Source of the DNA: JBGTFE01 sp041747435
GTDB lineage: Bacteria; Acidobacteriota; Blastocatellia; Pyrinomonadales; Pyrinomonadaceae
DNA length: 64,000 bases
NCBI GenBank assembly: GCA_041747435.1
Contig: JBGTFE010000089.1
Span: forward strand, 52,375 to 116,374
Direction of reading: 5' to 3'
Shown here: positions 1 to 8,445 of the stretch, piece by piece
How positions within the stretch are numbered: position 1 is the first letter of the stretch
Layout of the letters: the number at the start of each line of letters is the position of its first letter
Notes under the pieces: model-generated
What the model saw: the letters and a program-made list of their open reading frames with translations, nothing else
What the model was told of the DNA's origin: nothing
Database searches by the model: none
Program-made: the position numbers and the translations under genes

Positions 1-1
1 C

Positions 2-628
2 CACTCGTATGAAATCGATGACCGCGAGCGTGAACTCACGCAAAAACGATTAGAAACGCTTCTGAGCTTAAACGAACAGACCGCGCGCGAGAAAGCCGTC
101 TACCGTTCGGCAAGAGAAAAATTCGAAGCTGAATCGATGACTAATCCGGTCGCCCACAAGGAAGCCTTTGCATTTTTGGGACTTCTTCTCGGAGCATTTC
201 CACCGGCGGCGATTTTGGCTCGATTTTTTCTCAACGGAAGAATATTTCGCCGCGAAGACGCATGGATCTTGGGTCTTTTGATCGCGGTCAATTTGGTTTC
301 AGCAGCTGTTGGATACTTTTCAGGCAAGCTGATCGGCACCGTCGTCCGTGAATCGGAAAAGCTTTCCTGGACAAAAATGATTCTTTTGCTGCCGTTTGTC
401 GGAATCTTGTGGGGGATTTTAGCCGGCGGCGCGGGCGGTTTGGCTATTTTTATTATCGGCGCGTTTTTCGGCGCTTTTCTCGGCGCGATGGTCGGAAGCG
501 TTGCGCTGCCGCTTTTTACTGTCTTTCACCGGTCTCTCAAGCGCGGTGATATGATCGAGCTCAAACATCTTCTTCCTCTGGCGTTCGGCACGTCGCTAGC
601 TATAACCGCATTTATTCTCGGCGCGTAA
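2..628 (+). CDS. Membrane protein of unknown function, 5' truncated by window edge
   Basis: The frame is open from the first complete codon at position 2, so the ATG at 137 is only an internal methionine and the gene begins upstream of the window; 208 residues are visible. The first ~45 visible residues are highly charged (Glu/Arg/Lys/Gln rich) and look like the end of a coiled coil or cytoplasmic helix. They are followed by about five hydrophobic segments (near visible residues 52-75, 90-110, 125-145, 146-165 and 190-208), several Gly/Ala-rich, typical of tightly packed inner-membrane helices. I recognise no family and assign no function. It lies 49 nt upstream of the sensor kinase gene on the same strand, so the two may be co-transcribed. 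Confidence 0.75.
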   Translation, partial: HSYEIDDRERELTQKRLETLLSLNEQTAREKAVYRSAREKFEAESMTNPVAHKEAFAFLGLLLGAFPPAAILARFFLNGRIFRREDAWILGLLIAVNLVSAAVGYFSGKLIGTVVRESEKLSWTKMILLLPFVGILWGILAGGAGGLAIFIIGAFFGAFLGAMVGSVALPLFTVFHRSLKRGDMIELKHLLPLAFGTSLAITAFILGA

Positions 629-677
629 GACCGATTTCCTTTTCACTTTTTCCTTTTTTGCATTTAACATTACATAA

Positions 678-2444
678 ATGCTCGTATTGCTACATCTTTT
701 CGCGCTTTTCCTTTTGGTTTTGCTTGGATTTTACGTTTTTGTCGAAAATCCGCGAAACCGCGCACACCAAACCTTTGCCGCGTTTATCGCCTTTCTCGCG
801 CTTTGGACGATAAAGGATCTGATCTTTTGGAATTTTCACGATGAAACCGTTTCGAGCGGTTGGTGGGCTTCGTCTAGCTTTACGATCGCGCTTCTGATGC
901 AATGCGCTTTGGTCGTTTTTGCTTGGGTTTTTCCTGAAAACTCGCGTACGCCGCGAAAAAAAGCCGCGCTTCTTTTCGCCCCCGGTTTAATCTTGATTCC
1001 CGCGGCGTTTTTCGGACTTCTGTGGCGCAAAGTGGGTTTTCAAGACGGAATATTCGAGATCGAGCTCGGACCGCTCGCTTACGCATTTGTTATTTACGTT
1101 TATTTTGTTTTTGGATACGGTGCGACGGTTTTGTTCCGCAAATACCGAAAATATCGCGGGACGCTAAAAGGACAGCAAGTCGGCGCGATCCTTTGGGCGA
1201 TAGCGATCACCGGCATTTTAAAAACGCTTGCCAATATCGTCTTTCCCTTTTTCAACTTGTATTATCTTCTTCCGTTTAGTTCCATCTTCGTGCTTCCGGG
1301 CGTTTTTATTTACGCCTATGCGATCTCGAACTTCAAACTTTTTTCGCTTCAAACCGCGCTTAACCAATTTCGACTCTTTCGGCTGACATACAAGATAGCA
1401 CTGAGCGTCGCGGCGGTCGCGATCTTCAGTTTTATTATTTTTCAAATTCCGATCGTTTACTGGGCGTTTCAAGACGGAATGACGGTCGAAGCATGGCGCA
1501 AGTACCTGGTTTTCAGCATAATTTCCGCGCTTGTGCCGAATCTCTTGCTCGTTTTACTCGTCGTGCGCACGATCTCGCGTCCGCTCCAGCGGATCACGCT
1601 CGCCGCCGTTCAGGTTACCGAAGGCGAATACGGAACCGAAGTCGATCTCAGACGAAGCAACGACGAGATCGGGCTCTTAGCCAATTCCTTTAACGAAATG
1701 AGCCGCAAAATGGCGCTCGATATAGCGCAGCTTCAAAAGCTTAACGAACAGCTCATCCGCACGGAAAAACTTGCCGCGGTCGGCACGTTAGCCGCCGGCG
1801 TCGCGCACGAAGTAAACAATCCGCTCGCCTCGATCTCGTCGCTAATACAAATGATGCAATCCGAAAAGCAATTAGACATGGAAACCAGCGAAAAGTTGAA
1901 ACTCATTTCGGCGCAAATTCAAAGAATTACACAGGTAACCCGCGATATGATGGATTTTGCGCGCACCCGAGCCGCCGCGAAAAGCTACGTAAACGTAAAC
2001 GGCATAATTGAAAAAAGCCTGCGGCTTGCGAGCTTTGACAAATCTTTTCAGAATCTTTCGGTAGAAAAGCATTTTGCGCCCGATATTCCCGACATATTCG
2101 CCGACAGCGATCAATTGCAGCAGGTATTTTTGAATTTTTTTCTCAACGCGCGCGATGCGATGCCCGATGGCGGCGTTTTAAAAATAAAAACCGACCGTAC
2201 TGAAACTGACCTTCGAATCGAAATCGTGGACAGTGGAGATGGAATCGACGGATCGGTCAGAAAAAAGATCTTCGATCCTTTTTTTTCGACAAAACAAACG
2301 GGCAAAGGAACCGGTCTCGGATTAGCCGTTTGCTACGGCATCGTTACGGCGCATGGTGGCAGGATCGAACTTGCCGAAAACGGAGCGAATGGCGCTTCGT
2401 TTATTATTTCGCTGCCCTTACAAAAAGAAATGGCGGACTCCTGA
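678..2444 (+). CDS. Membrane sensor histidine kinase (7TM-like N-terminus, HAMP, HisKA, HATPase)
   Basis: 588-residue two-component sensor kinase. Residues 1-220 contain about seven hydrophobic segments resembling the 7TM sensor module of histidine kinases. Two further membrane helices (about 238-262 and 277-297) precede a HAMP linker (about 298-350, ending near the DEIGLLANSFNEM stretch). The H box AAGVAHEVNNPL places the phospho-accepting His at 377. The ATP-binding domain has an N box (NFFLNARDAMPDGG), a DSGDGI G1 box and a GKGTGLGLAVCYGIV G2 box. It therefore should autophosphorylate in response to an unknown membrane or external signal. No response regulator is adjacent, so it is an orphan by position; the NtrC-type regulator at 58666 is one possible partner but nothing links them. 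The ATG at 678 has no clear ribosome-binding site. Confidence 0.9.
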   Translation: MLVLLHLFALFLLVLLGFYVFVENPRNRAHQTFAAFIAFLALWTIKDLIFWNFHDETVSSGWWASSSFTIALLMQCALVVFAWVFPENSRTPRKKAALLFAPGLILIPAAFFGLLWRKVGFQDGIFEIELGPLAYAFVIYVYFVFGYGATVLFRKYRKYRGTLKGQQVGAILWAIAITGILKTLANIVFPFFNLYYLLPFSSIFVLPGVFIYAYAISNFKLFSLQTALNQFRLFRLTYKIALSVAAVAIFSFIIFQIPIVYWAFQDGMTVEAWRKYLVFSIISALVPNLLLVLLVVRTISRPLQRITLAAVQVTEGEYGTEVDLRRSNDEIGLLANSFNEMSRKMALDIAQLQKLNEQLIRTEKLAAVGTLAAGVAHEVNNPLASISSLIQMMQSEKQLDMETSEKLKLISAQIQRITQVTRDMMDFARTRAAAKSYVNVNGIIEKSLRLASFDKSFQNLSVEKHFAPDIPDIFADSDQLQQVFLNFFLNARDAMPDGGVLKIKTDRTETDLRIEIVDSGDGIDGSVRKKIFDPFFSTKQTGKGTGLGLAVCYGIVTAHGGRIELAENGANGASFIISLPLQKEMADS

Positions 2445-2454
2445 GAATCCGCCG
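2433..2454 (-). terminator. Probable intrinsic terminator of the glycine-zipper gene
   Basis: GGCGGA (2433-2438) pairs with TCCGCC (2449-2454). Read on the minus strand, the hairpin is followed by ATTTCTTTTT, as in a Rho-independent terminator, 28 nt past the stop of the minus-strand gene. It overlaps the last codons of the convergent kinase gene. Confidence 0.55.
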
Positions 2455-2482
2455 GTGTCGGAGACGTTACGAAAAGACGAGC

Positions 2483-2938
2483 TTAATTTACGTAATATCT
2501 TCTGCCGTTTCTCACGTAAAATCGTTTACCGCTTCTCGCCTGATAATATCGCGTTCCGCGCCTTGTATAAAGATATGTAGCGCCGGCACCTGCGAGCGCG
2601 CCGATCCCGGCGCCGCGTTTTCCGCCAAATGCGCCGATGCCGGTACCGAGCGCTGTTCCGCCCGCTACTTTAACCCAGCGCCGCGTTTTTGAATTGTAAT
2701 GACGGCGTTTTGTGCCTTTTCGGCTCGCCGCGAAAAGCGTACCGCCACCCGCGCCGATCAATGCGCCTTTTTTGCCGCCGATCAAAGCGCCCGCAGCCGT
2801 GCTTCCACCTACGATCGCGATATTCGTCGCCAAACCTCTGTATTTCTTTTTCTTCTTTCTTGTCTGCGCCGCGGCATCAATTGCCACCGCAGAAATAATA
2901 AAAATAATTGCGATCAATAAAATGTAAAATCTCTTCAT
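2483..2938 (-). CDS. Exported basic glycine-zipper protein
   Basis: 151 residues. A signal peptide (MKRFYILLIAIIFIISAVAIDAAAQ) is followed by a run of Lys/Arg and two Gly/Ala-rich stretches (about residues 38-68 and 90-115) with repeated small-x3-small spacing such as GGSTAAGALIGG and GTGIGAFGG, the pattern of glycine-zipper membrane-associated domains. The C-terminus is rich in Tyr and Arg, in short repeats of the RRGTRYYQARSG type. Such proteins usually sit in the periplasm or outer envelope; a specific function cannot be given. Start chosen at ATG 2938, which has a GAGGTGA ribosome-binding site 8 nt upstream. It is transcribed divergently from the amidohydrolase pair, across a 231-nt intergenic region that must hold both promoters. 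Confidence 0.8.
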   Translation of the reverse strand: MKRFYILLIAIIFIISAVAIDAAAQTRKKKKKYRGLATNIAIVGGSTAAGALIGGKKGALIGAGGGTLFAASRKGTKRRHYNSKTRRWVKVAGGTALGTGIGAFGGKRGAGIGALAGAGATYLYTRRGTRYYQARSGKRFYVRNGRRYYVN

Positions 2939-3169
2939 TTTTGTTTCACCTCAAACGTTTTCCTCAGTATTTCGGAATTCTCCTGGATTTGATTATTCAA
3001 AGACCGTGCCAAAAACGCGCTCGCGGGCATTAATCACGTGGTTTGAAAGACTTACGTAACTAGTAAAAAAACCAAGATCCGTAAAATTTTGATTCGAATC
3101 TTGACACGCTGCATTGTTTCGTTGCACTTTATTTCTACACTTCTTTTTCAAATTTTGAGGAAACCTGAA

Positions 3170-4495
3170 ATGAAAAAATCTATTTACGCCCTTTTTCTCG
3201 CGTTTCTGTTTGTCTGTTCGATTCACGGACAGGAAAAACCGATCGCATTTATTAACGCCAAAATAATTCCGATCATCGGCGCGCCGATCGAGCAAGGAAT
3301 TTTGATCGTTCAAAACGGAAAGATCACCGCTGTCGGCGACGCGCGTCTTGTTCGTTTGCCTGCGAATATCGAAACCATCGACCTTAAAGGCAAAATAATA
3401 ATGCCGGGACTCGTCGATACGCACAGCCACATCGGCGAAGGCTCGGGCGCAGACGGTTCGTCGCCGATCCAGCCCGACGTTCGGCTGCTTGATTCGCTTA
3501 ACGTTCGTGCCGCAAGCTTGCAGCGCGCGCAGGCGGGCGGCATCACGACCGTCAACGTCATGCCCGGCTCAGGGCATCTCGACAGCGGACAGACGCTCTA
3601 CATAAAGCTTCGCGACGGCGCGGTCAAAGTTGACGACCTTTTGATCTTTGACGCGAGCGGCAATTATATGGGCGGGATCAAATTCGCCAACGGCACAAAT
3701 TCGCTTCGCACCAGCGGCGGAAATTTCCCCGGCACGCGTGCGAAATCAGCCGCGCTTGTGCGCGAGCAGCTCGTAAAAGCGCAGGAATATAAAGCGAAGA
3801 TCGCAAAAGCCGCAGGCGACGCGAGTAAGTTGCCGACGCGCGACCTGGCGATGGAAGCGCTCGTCGAAGTTCTCGATAAAAAACGCGTTGTGCATTTTCA
3901 CACGCATCGCCACGACGACATTTTGACCGCTCTGCGGCTCCAAAAAGAGTTCGGCTTTCGCATCGTTCTCCAACACGTTTCCGAAGCTTGGAAGGTTGCC
4001 GACGAGATCGCCGCGGCAAAAGTTCCTTCGTCGATAATCGTTATCGATTCGCCCGGCGGAAAACTCGAAACGGTGGACATTTCGTTTACAAATGGCGCCG
4101 CTCTTGAAAAAGCGGGCGCGCTTGTCGGATTTCACACTGACGATTACATCACCGATTCACGTCTATTCTTGCGCGAGCCTGCTCTTGCCGTCCGCGCCGG
4201 AATGTCGCGCGACAAAGCGCTTTACGCAATGACGATGGCGGGCGCGATAATGCTCGATTTACAAGACCGCGTCGGCTCGCTTGAAGTTGGAAAGGACGCG
4301 GATTTCATCGTGTTGAGCGGCGATCCGCTCAGCGTTTATACGCACGTTCTACAAACTTACGTTGACGGCAAAAAAGTTTTCGACCGTGCAAATCCGGCGG
4401 ATTATTTGATCGCAGTCGGCGGCTACGGCGCGTCAAACGATCGTCAGGTTCATATCGACTGTTTTGACGACGACATTTTCGGAGGTGGACGATAA
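3170..4495 (+). CDS. Exported metal-dependent amidohydrolase (imidazolonepropionase-like)
   Basis: 441 residues from ATG 3170, which has a GAGG ribosome-binding site about 8 nt upstream; the frame is open further 5' (to 3089) but the signal peptide MKKSIYALFLAFLFVCSIHGQ begins here. The TIM-barrel metal site is intact: the HxH motif in MPGLVDTHSHIG (His85, His87), candidate ligands in HFHTHRHDD (242-250), His269 in the LQHVSEAW stretch, and Asp324 in FHTDDYI. The C-terminal GKDADFIVLSGDP stretch is typical of exported imidazolonepropionase-like amidohydrolases, which hydrolyse cyclic amides or peptides of unknown identity. It overlaps the next gene by one base (TAATG), so the two should be translationally coupled. 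Confidence 0.88.
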   Translation: MKKSIYALFLAFLFVCSIHGQEKPIAFINAKIIPIIGAPIEQGILIVQNGKITAVGDARLVRLPANIETIDLKGKIIMPGLVDTHSHIGEGSGADGSSPIQPDVRLLDSLNVRAASLQRAQAGGITTVNVMPGSGHLDSGQTLYIKLRDGAVKVDDLLIFDASGNYMGGIKFANGTNSLRTSGGNFPGTRAKSAALVREQLVKAQEYKAKIAKAAGDASKLPTRDLAMEALVEVLDKKRVVHFHTHRHDDILTALRLQKEFGFRIVLQHVSEAWKVADEIAAAKVPSSIIVIDSPGGKLETVDISFTNGAALEKAGALVGFHTDDYITDSRLFLREPALAVRAGMSRDKALYAMTMAGAIMLDLQDRVGSLEVGKDADFIVLSGDPLSVYTHVLQTYVDGKKVFDRANPADYLIAVGGYGASNDRQVHIDCFDDDIFGGGR

Positions 4496-5817
4496 TGAAA
4501 AAGAATATTTTCAACGCAGAGACGCGGAGACGCGGAGGACGGAAATTAATGGCGATTAAAGAGATAGAAAGGGATAAAAATAATTTTCTAATATCTCCTT
4601 CATCTCCTTCATCCCTGTTTAAAATTCCTCTGCGCCTTTGCGCCTTTGCGTTAATTTTTCTATTCGCAATAAACGCTCAAGCGCAGATCGCGGTGCTCGG
4701 CGAAACGGTCTGGACGATGACCGGCGATCCGATAAAAAACGGCGTCGTGCTCATCGGCGCGGACGGCAAGATCGAAGCAGTCGGTGCTGCGGCGCAAATT
4801 ACATATCCTTCCAGCTACCGAACGATCACCGCAAAAGTCGTCGTTCCCGGCTTGATAGACGCGCACACGGTCATCGGTTTGAACGGCTATCTCAACCAGC
4901 CGCACGACCAAATGGGAATTGAAACTTCATCCGCTATCCAGCCCGATCTTCGCGCTATCGACGCATACAACGCCGAGGAAAAGCTCGTAGAATGGGTTCG
5001 CCAATTTGGCGTAACGACAATTCACACCGGGCATCAGCCGTCCGCGCTCGTTTCCGGGCAGACGATGATCGCCAAAACGTTTGGCAAAAACGTCGATGAA
5101 GTAACGCTCGTTCCGACTGCGATGATCGCGGTCACCATCGGCGGCGACGCGCTCGCGGGACAGGGAAAATCGCCGGGAACGCGCGCCAAACAGATCGCGA
5201 TGCTTCGCGCGGAGTTGATAAAAGCTCAAAGCTACGGAAGCAAGCCCGATTTCACGCGCGACTTAAAACAGGAAATGTGGAAGAAGGTTTTGAATCGCGA
5301 GATCCCGCTGCTCGTCACGGCGCAAAAAGCGCAGGATATTATGAGCGCGCTGCGCCTTGCGAAGGAATTCAATATCCGCCTTGTGCTTGACGGCGTCAGC
5401 GAGGCGCACATGGTTATAAGTGAGATAAAAGCTTCGGGATTTCCGGTCATTGTCCACGCCACGATGCAGCGCGCGGGCGGCGACACCGAAAGTCTTTCGT
5501 TTGAAAACGCGTCGAAAATAAAAGCTGCCGGAATTCCGTTCGCTCTTCAGAGCGGTTATGAAGGCTACGTGCCGAAAACGCGCGTCGTACTTTTTGAAGC
5601 CGCGCTCGCCGCCGCAAACGGACTTTCATTCCGCGATGCGCTTTCGACAATAACCATAGACGCCGCAAAAATTCTCGGTTTGGATGATCGAATCGGCTCG
5701 CTCGCGGTCGGCAAAGACGGTGACGTCGCAATGTATGACGGCGATCCGTTCGAATATACAACCCACTGCACCGGCACGATCATCAACGGCAAGGTCGTGA
5801 GCGAAGTCGTTAGGTAA
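4495..5817 (+). CDS. Exported amidohydrolase-fold protein lacking metal ligands; repeat element in signal peptide
   Basis: 440 residues, homologous along its length to the preceding gene. Every inspected metal-binding position is changed: HxH becomes H124-T-V126, HFHTHRHDD becomes VTAQKAQD, LQHVSEAW becomes LDGVSEAH, and FHTDDYI becomes LQSGYEG. It is therefore likely a non-catalytic partner or a diverged enzyme. The C-terminal GSLAVGKDGDVAMYDGDP stretch is conserved. The N-terminus is odd: ATG 4495 and the codons for MKKNIF are followed by a palindromic repeat (4513-4654) encoding about 47 extra residues, and the hydrophobic core of the signal peptide (LRLCAFALIFLFAINAQAQ) is partly encoded by the repeat's right arm. 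Translation is coupled to the upstream gene by TAATG. Confidence 0.82.
   Translation: MKKNIFNAETRRRGGRKLMAIKEIERDKNNFLISPSSPSSLFKIPLRLCAFALIFLFAINAQAQIAVLGETVWTMTGDPIKNGVVLIGADGKIEAVGAAAQITYPSSYRTITAKVVVPGLIDAHTVIGLNGYLNQPHDQMGIETSSAIQPDLRAIDAYNAEEKLVEWVRQFGVTTIHTGHQPSALVSGQTMIAKTFGKNVDEVTLVPTAMIAVTIGGDALAGQGKSPGTRAKQIAMLRAELIKAQSYGSKPDFTRDLKQEMWKKVLNREIPLLVTAQKAQDIMSALRLAKEFNIRLVLDGVSEAHMVISEIKASGFPVIVHATMQRAGGDTESLSFENASKIKAAGIPFALQSGYEGYVPKTRVVLFEAALAAANGLSFRDALSTITIDAAKILGLDDRIGSLAVGKDGDVAMYDGDPFEYTTHCTGTIINGKVVSEVVR
4513..4654. repeat. Nested palindromic repeat (families C and D) inside a signal-peptide coding region
   Basis: Outer arms: AACGCAGAGACGCGGAGACG and following bases (4513-4538), and the imperfect complement CCTCTGCGCCTTTGCGCC continuing to TTGCGTTAA (4627-4653). 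Both are built from near-identical 7-9 bp GCGGAGA / GCGCCTTT units. The interior (about 4571-4625) contains a second family: a purine-rich AGAAAGGGATAAAA stretch and CTCCTTCATCCCTGTTT, which matches the right arm of the stand-alone element at 40700-40764. The composite is in frame, so the gene stays open. Confidence 0.75.
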
Positions 5818-5818
5818 C

Positions 5819-5929
5819 TTGGAGCGCGACGCCCTCGTCCGCAATGAACGCGCAGCGTTCAAAAAGCTAAACGATTCGGCGTTTTAGATTGCATTCGCAA
5901 TCTTTGCGGACGAGGGCGTCCGCGTTCCA
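5819..5929. repeat. Family A four-hairpin palindromic element, copy 1
   Basis: Starts about 2 nt after the stop of the amidohydrolase-like gene. Left outer hairpin CGACGCCCTCGTCCG (one base shorter than other copies), left inner hairpin GAACGC-GCA-GCGTTC, right inner hairpin GATTGC-ATTC-GCAATC, right outer hairpin GCGGACG-AGGG-CGTCCGC. The two halves are inverted copies of each other. Confidence 0.85.
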
Positions 5930-5999
5930 TAATTCTTTTTGAGCCTTCAGCGACTTATGATAATCTTTCGTTAAATCGATTCATAAAATTAGAAACAAT

Positions 6000-7565
6000 A
6001 TGCTTGCATCAATATTTTTGCCGATCCTTTTATTTTTTCAGGTTCAGACGGTAACCGTTCCTTCGACCGCGACGCCGACCCCGACGCCTTCTTCGGCGCA
6101 GACCACCACGACAACGACAACGACCAAAACGACGCCGCCCGCGAATTTCGCCGATATGCTCAACGAGCCGACTTCGGTGACGAAACACAGCGTGCGCGTC
6201 GGCGGGCGAACGTTCAATTACACTGTGACGGCGGGCTTTATGCCGATCCGCAACTCGGCGAGCGGCGAAACCGAGGCGAAGATATTTTTTATGGCTTACA
6301 CGCTCGACAATCCGCCCGCGCGGCGCCCGCTTATGTTTTCGTTTAACGGCGGACCGGGCTCGGCAAGCGTTTGGCTGCATCTCGGCGCGCTCGGTCCGCG
6401 GCGCGTAAAGATGCTCGACGACGGATTGATGCCGCCGCCGCCGTATGAACTTGTCGAGAACGACCAAACGTGGCTGACCGAGACGGATCTTGTGTTTATC
6501 GATCCTGTCGGCACGGGTTATTCGCGCGCGATGAAGCCCGAACTCGGCGCAAAGTTTTGGAGCGTGAACGGCGATATCGATGCGGTCGGCGAATTTATAC
6601 GAATGTATCTCGGCAGATATGAGCGCTGGAACGCGCCGCTGTTTCTCGTCGGCGAAAGCTACGGCACAACACGCGCCGCCGGGCTTTCAAATCATCTTTT
6701 CGAACGCGGCGTCGGGCTGAACGGAATTCTGCTTGTGTCGACCGTTCTGAATTTTCAAACTATCCGCTTTGCCGCGAACAACGATCTTCCGCTCGCCTTG
6801 ATCTTCCCTTCTTACGCCGCAACCGCCTGGTATCACAAACGCCTTTCGCCCGAAATGCAGGCGAAAACGGTTCAGCAAATCGCCGCCGAGGCGGAAGATT
6901 TTGCGATGAACGAATATATGCCGGCGCTGATGCGCGTCGAGCGGCTTACCGCGCAGGAAAGGCAAAACCTTTTGGAAAAGTTCACGCGCTTTACGGGTTT
7001 GAGCCCGACTTTTGTTGAGCAAAACAATTTCCGCGTCGAACTCGGCGAGTTTAACAAAGAACTGCTTCGATCGCAGCGAAGAACGACCGGGCGTTTGGAC
7101 AGCCGCTTTACCGGCATCGACCGCGACGCCGCCGGAACGAATCCCGACGCCGATCCTTCGATGTCCGCGATCCGTCCGCCTTACACTTCAACTTTTAACG
7201 ATTATGTTCGCCGCGAGCTCGGATTTAAGACCGATCTTGAATATTACATTCTCGGCGGCGGCATTAGTTCGCCGTGGAATTGGAACGTCGATAACGGCTA
7301 TGCCGATACGTCGATGAGGCTCAAAGACGCGATGGCGAAAAATCCGTATATGAAAGTTTTTATGGCAAACGGCTATTACGATATGGCGACGCCGTTTTTT
7401 GCCGCCGAATATACGCTCTCGGCAATGAATCTCGATCCGAGTTTACGGCAAAACGTCACGCTCACGTATTATGAAGCCGGACATATGATGTATATCGAGA
7501 AAAATTCGCTTCGGAAGTTGAAGGAAGATGCCGCGGCATTTATTCAAAATTCAATACGAAAATAA
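6000..7565 (+). CDS. Exported serine carboxypeptidase, peptidase family S10
   Basis: 521 residues. A short hydrophobic N-terminus (MLASIFLPILLFFQVQ) is followed by a Pro/Thr-rich low-complexity linker (residues 20-48). The S10 alpha/beta hydrolase fold is clear: oxyanion motif FNGGPGSASVW (115-125), nucleophile Ser220 in LFLVGESYGT, a candidate catalytic Asp in the ANGYYDMATPF stretch, and catalytic His in YYEAGHMMYIE near the C-terminus. The family releases C-terminal residues from peptides, usually at acid pH; in bacteria these are exported. With the M28 and M1 peptidases in this window it suits scavenging of extracellular peptides. It is convergent with the M28 gene. No strong ribosome-binding site is visible at ATG 6000. 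Confidence 0.9.
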   Translation: MLASIFLPILLFFQVQTVTVPSTATPTPTPSSAQTTTTTTTTKTTPPANFADMLNEPTSVTKHSVRVGGRTFNYTVTAGFMPIRNSASGETEAKIFFMAYTLDNPPARRPLMFSFNGGPGSASVWLHLGALGPRRVKMLDDGLMPPPPYELVENDQTWLTETDLVFIDPVGTGYSRAMKPELGAKFWSVNGDIDAVGEFIRMYLGRYERWNAPLFLVGESYGTTRAAGLSNHLFERGVGLNGILLVSTVLNFQTIRFAANNDLPLALIFPSYAATAWYHKRLSPEMQAKTVQQIAAEAEDFAMNEYMPALMRVERLTAQERQNLLEKFTRFTGLSPTFVEQNNFRVELGEFNKELLRSQRRTTGRLDSRFTGIDRDAAGTNPDADPSMSAIRPPYTSTFNDYVRRELGFKTDLEYYILGGGISSPWNWNVDNGYADTSMRLKDAMAKNPYMKVFMANGYYDMATPFFAAEYTLSAMNLDPSLRQNVTLTYYEAGHMMYIEKNSLRKLKEDAAAFIQNSIRK

Positions 7566-7588
7566 AAAAACTACGCGAAGCTCTCGCG
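7562..7588 (-). terminator. Probable terminator of the M28 peptidase cluster
   Basis: CGCGA (7574-7578) pairs with TCGCG (7584-7588). On the minus strand the hairpin is followed by TAGTTTTTTTATTTT. It lies about 20 nt after the M28 peptidase stop at 7608. Confidence 0.5.
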
Positions 7589-7607
7589 AAACGGTTGAAA
7601 ACTTACG

Positions 7608-8441
7608 TCATTTACCTCGAAAAGCTTCGCACGGTTTGTTTTCGATCTTCGCCAGGAAAATCAACCCGTGGCGATAGCCGATGTAAACACTCTGCGAATT
7701 TACGTTTTCGACCTTGTCCTTAGAGCTGTGCAAAAATTCCTGCCAGCGGTTGTCCATCCCGTGAAGCGTTATGCCGGGGATCTTTTTGTCGCGAAACGAT
7801 TGTGAGTCGGAGCTCGCGCCTTCGATCGCGCCTTGCGCGTACGGCACTTTCATTTCAGCGGAAACTTCCTTTGCAAGTTCCATCAATAGCTTGTCTGAAA
7901 TATTCGTCATCACCTGCGGATAATTAAAACCAAAGCTGTCAAAATTGACCATCGCACAGTAATTCACACGCTTGTCCTTCGGGATCGCGTCCGCCATTTC
8001 TCCAGAGCCAAGCAAGCCCAATTCTTCCTTGCCGAAAGCGACAAATTTATATGTCTTTTGCGTCGTCAAATCCTTTATCGACCTGTAAAGATTGGCTAAA
8101 ATGACGATTCCGGTCCAGTTATCGATCGCGCCGCAGCCATCCGCAACTTTGTCGTAATGCGCGCCGACGACGATTGTTTCGTCCGTCTTTCCTTTTTTTG
8201 TCACGATAACGTTTTCGACGTTCTTCAACTTCTCGACGGTGACATCGGCTTCACCCGCGCCGATCTTAACAAAAAGCTTTTTCACGGCTTCGAGTCTTTC
8301 CTTATCCTTGCAAGGCGCTAGTGCGACTAATTCCTTGATCTCCTCGAGAGTTGCGTACGGAATCCCGGATGGTTCCTGCGCCTTTGCTATAAAACAGAGG
8401 CTGATTATTGCAAGTATTGAGTAAAAAATATTTCTTTTCAT
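7608..8441 (-). CDS. Exported zinc aminopeptidase, peptidase family M28
   Basis: 277 residues with a signal peptide (MKRNIFYSILAIISLCFIAKAQ). The di-zinc site of M28 is visible: His95 and Asp97 in VVGAHYDKVADG, bridging Asp107 in GAIDNWTG, the Glu139-Glu140 pair in FVAFGKEELGLLGS, Asp168 in the NFDSFG stretch and a late His in GITLHGMDN. It should remove N-terminal residues from peptides outside the cytoplasm. It is the last gene of a minus-strand cluster, starting 4 nt after the MoaB-like gene stops, and is followed by a hairpin plus T-run. Confidence 0.88.
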   Translation of the reverse strand: MKRNIFYSILAIISLCFIAKAQEPSGIPYATLEEIKELVALAPCKDKERLEAVKKLFVKIGAGEADVTVEKLKNVENVIVTKKGKTDETIVVGAHYDKVADGCGAIDNWTGIVILANLYRSIKDLTTQKTYKFVAFGKEELGLLGSGEMADAIPKDKRVNYCAMVNFDSFGFNYPQVMTNISDKLLMELAKEVSAEMKVPYAQGAIEGASSDSQSFRDKKIPGITLHGMDNRWQEFLHSSKDKVENVNSQSVYIGYRHGLIFLAKIENKPCEAFRGK

Positions 8442-8445
8442 AATA

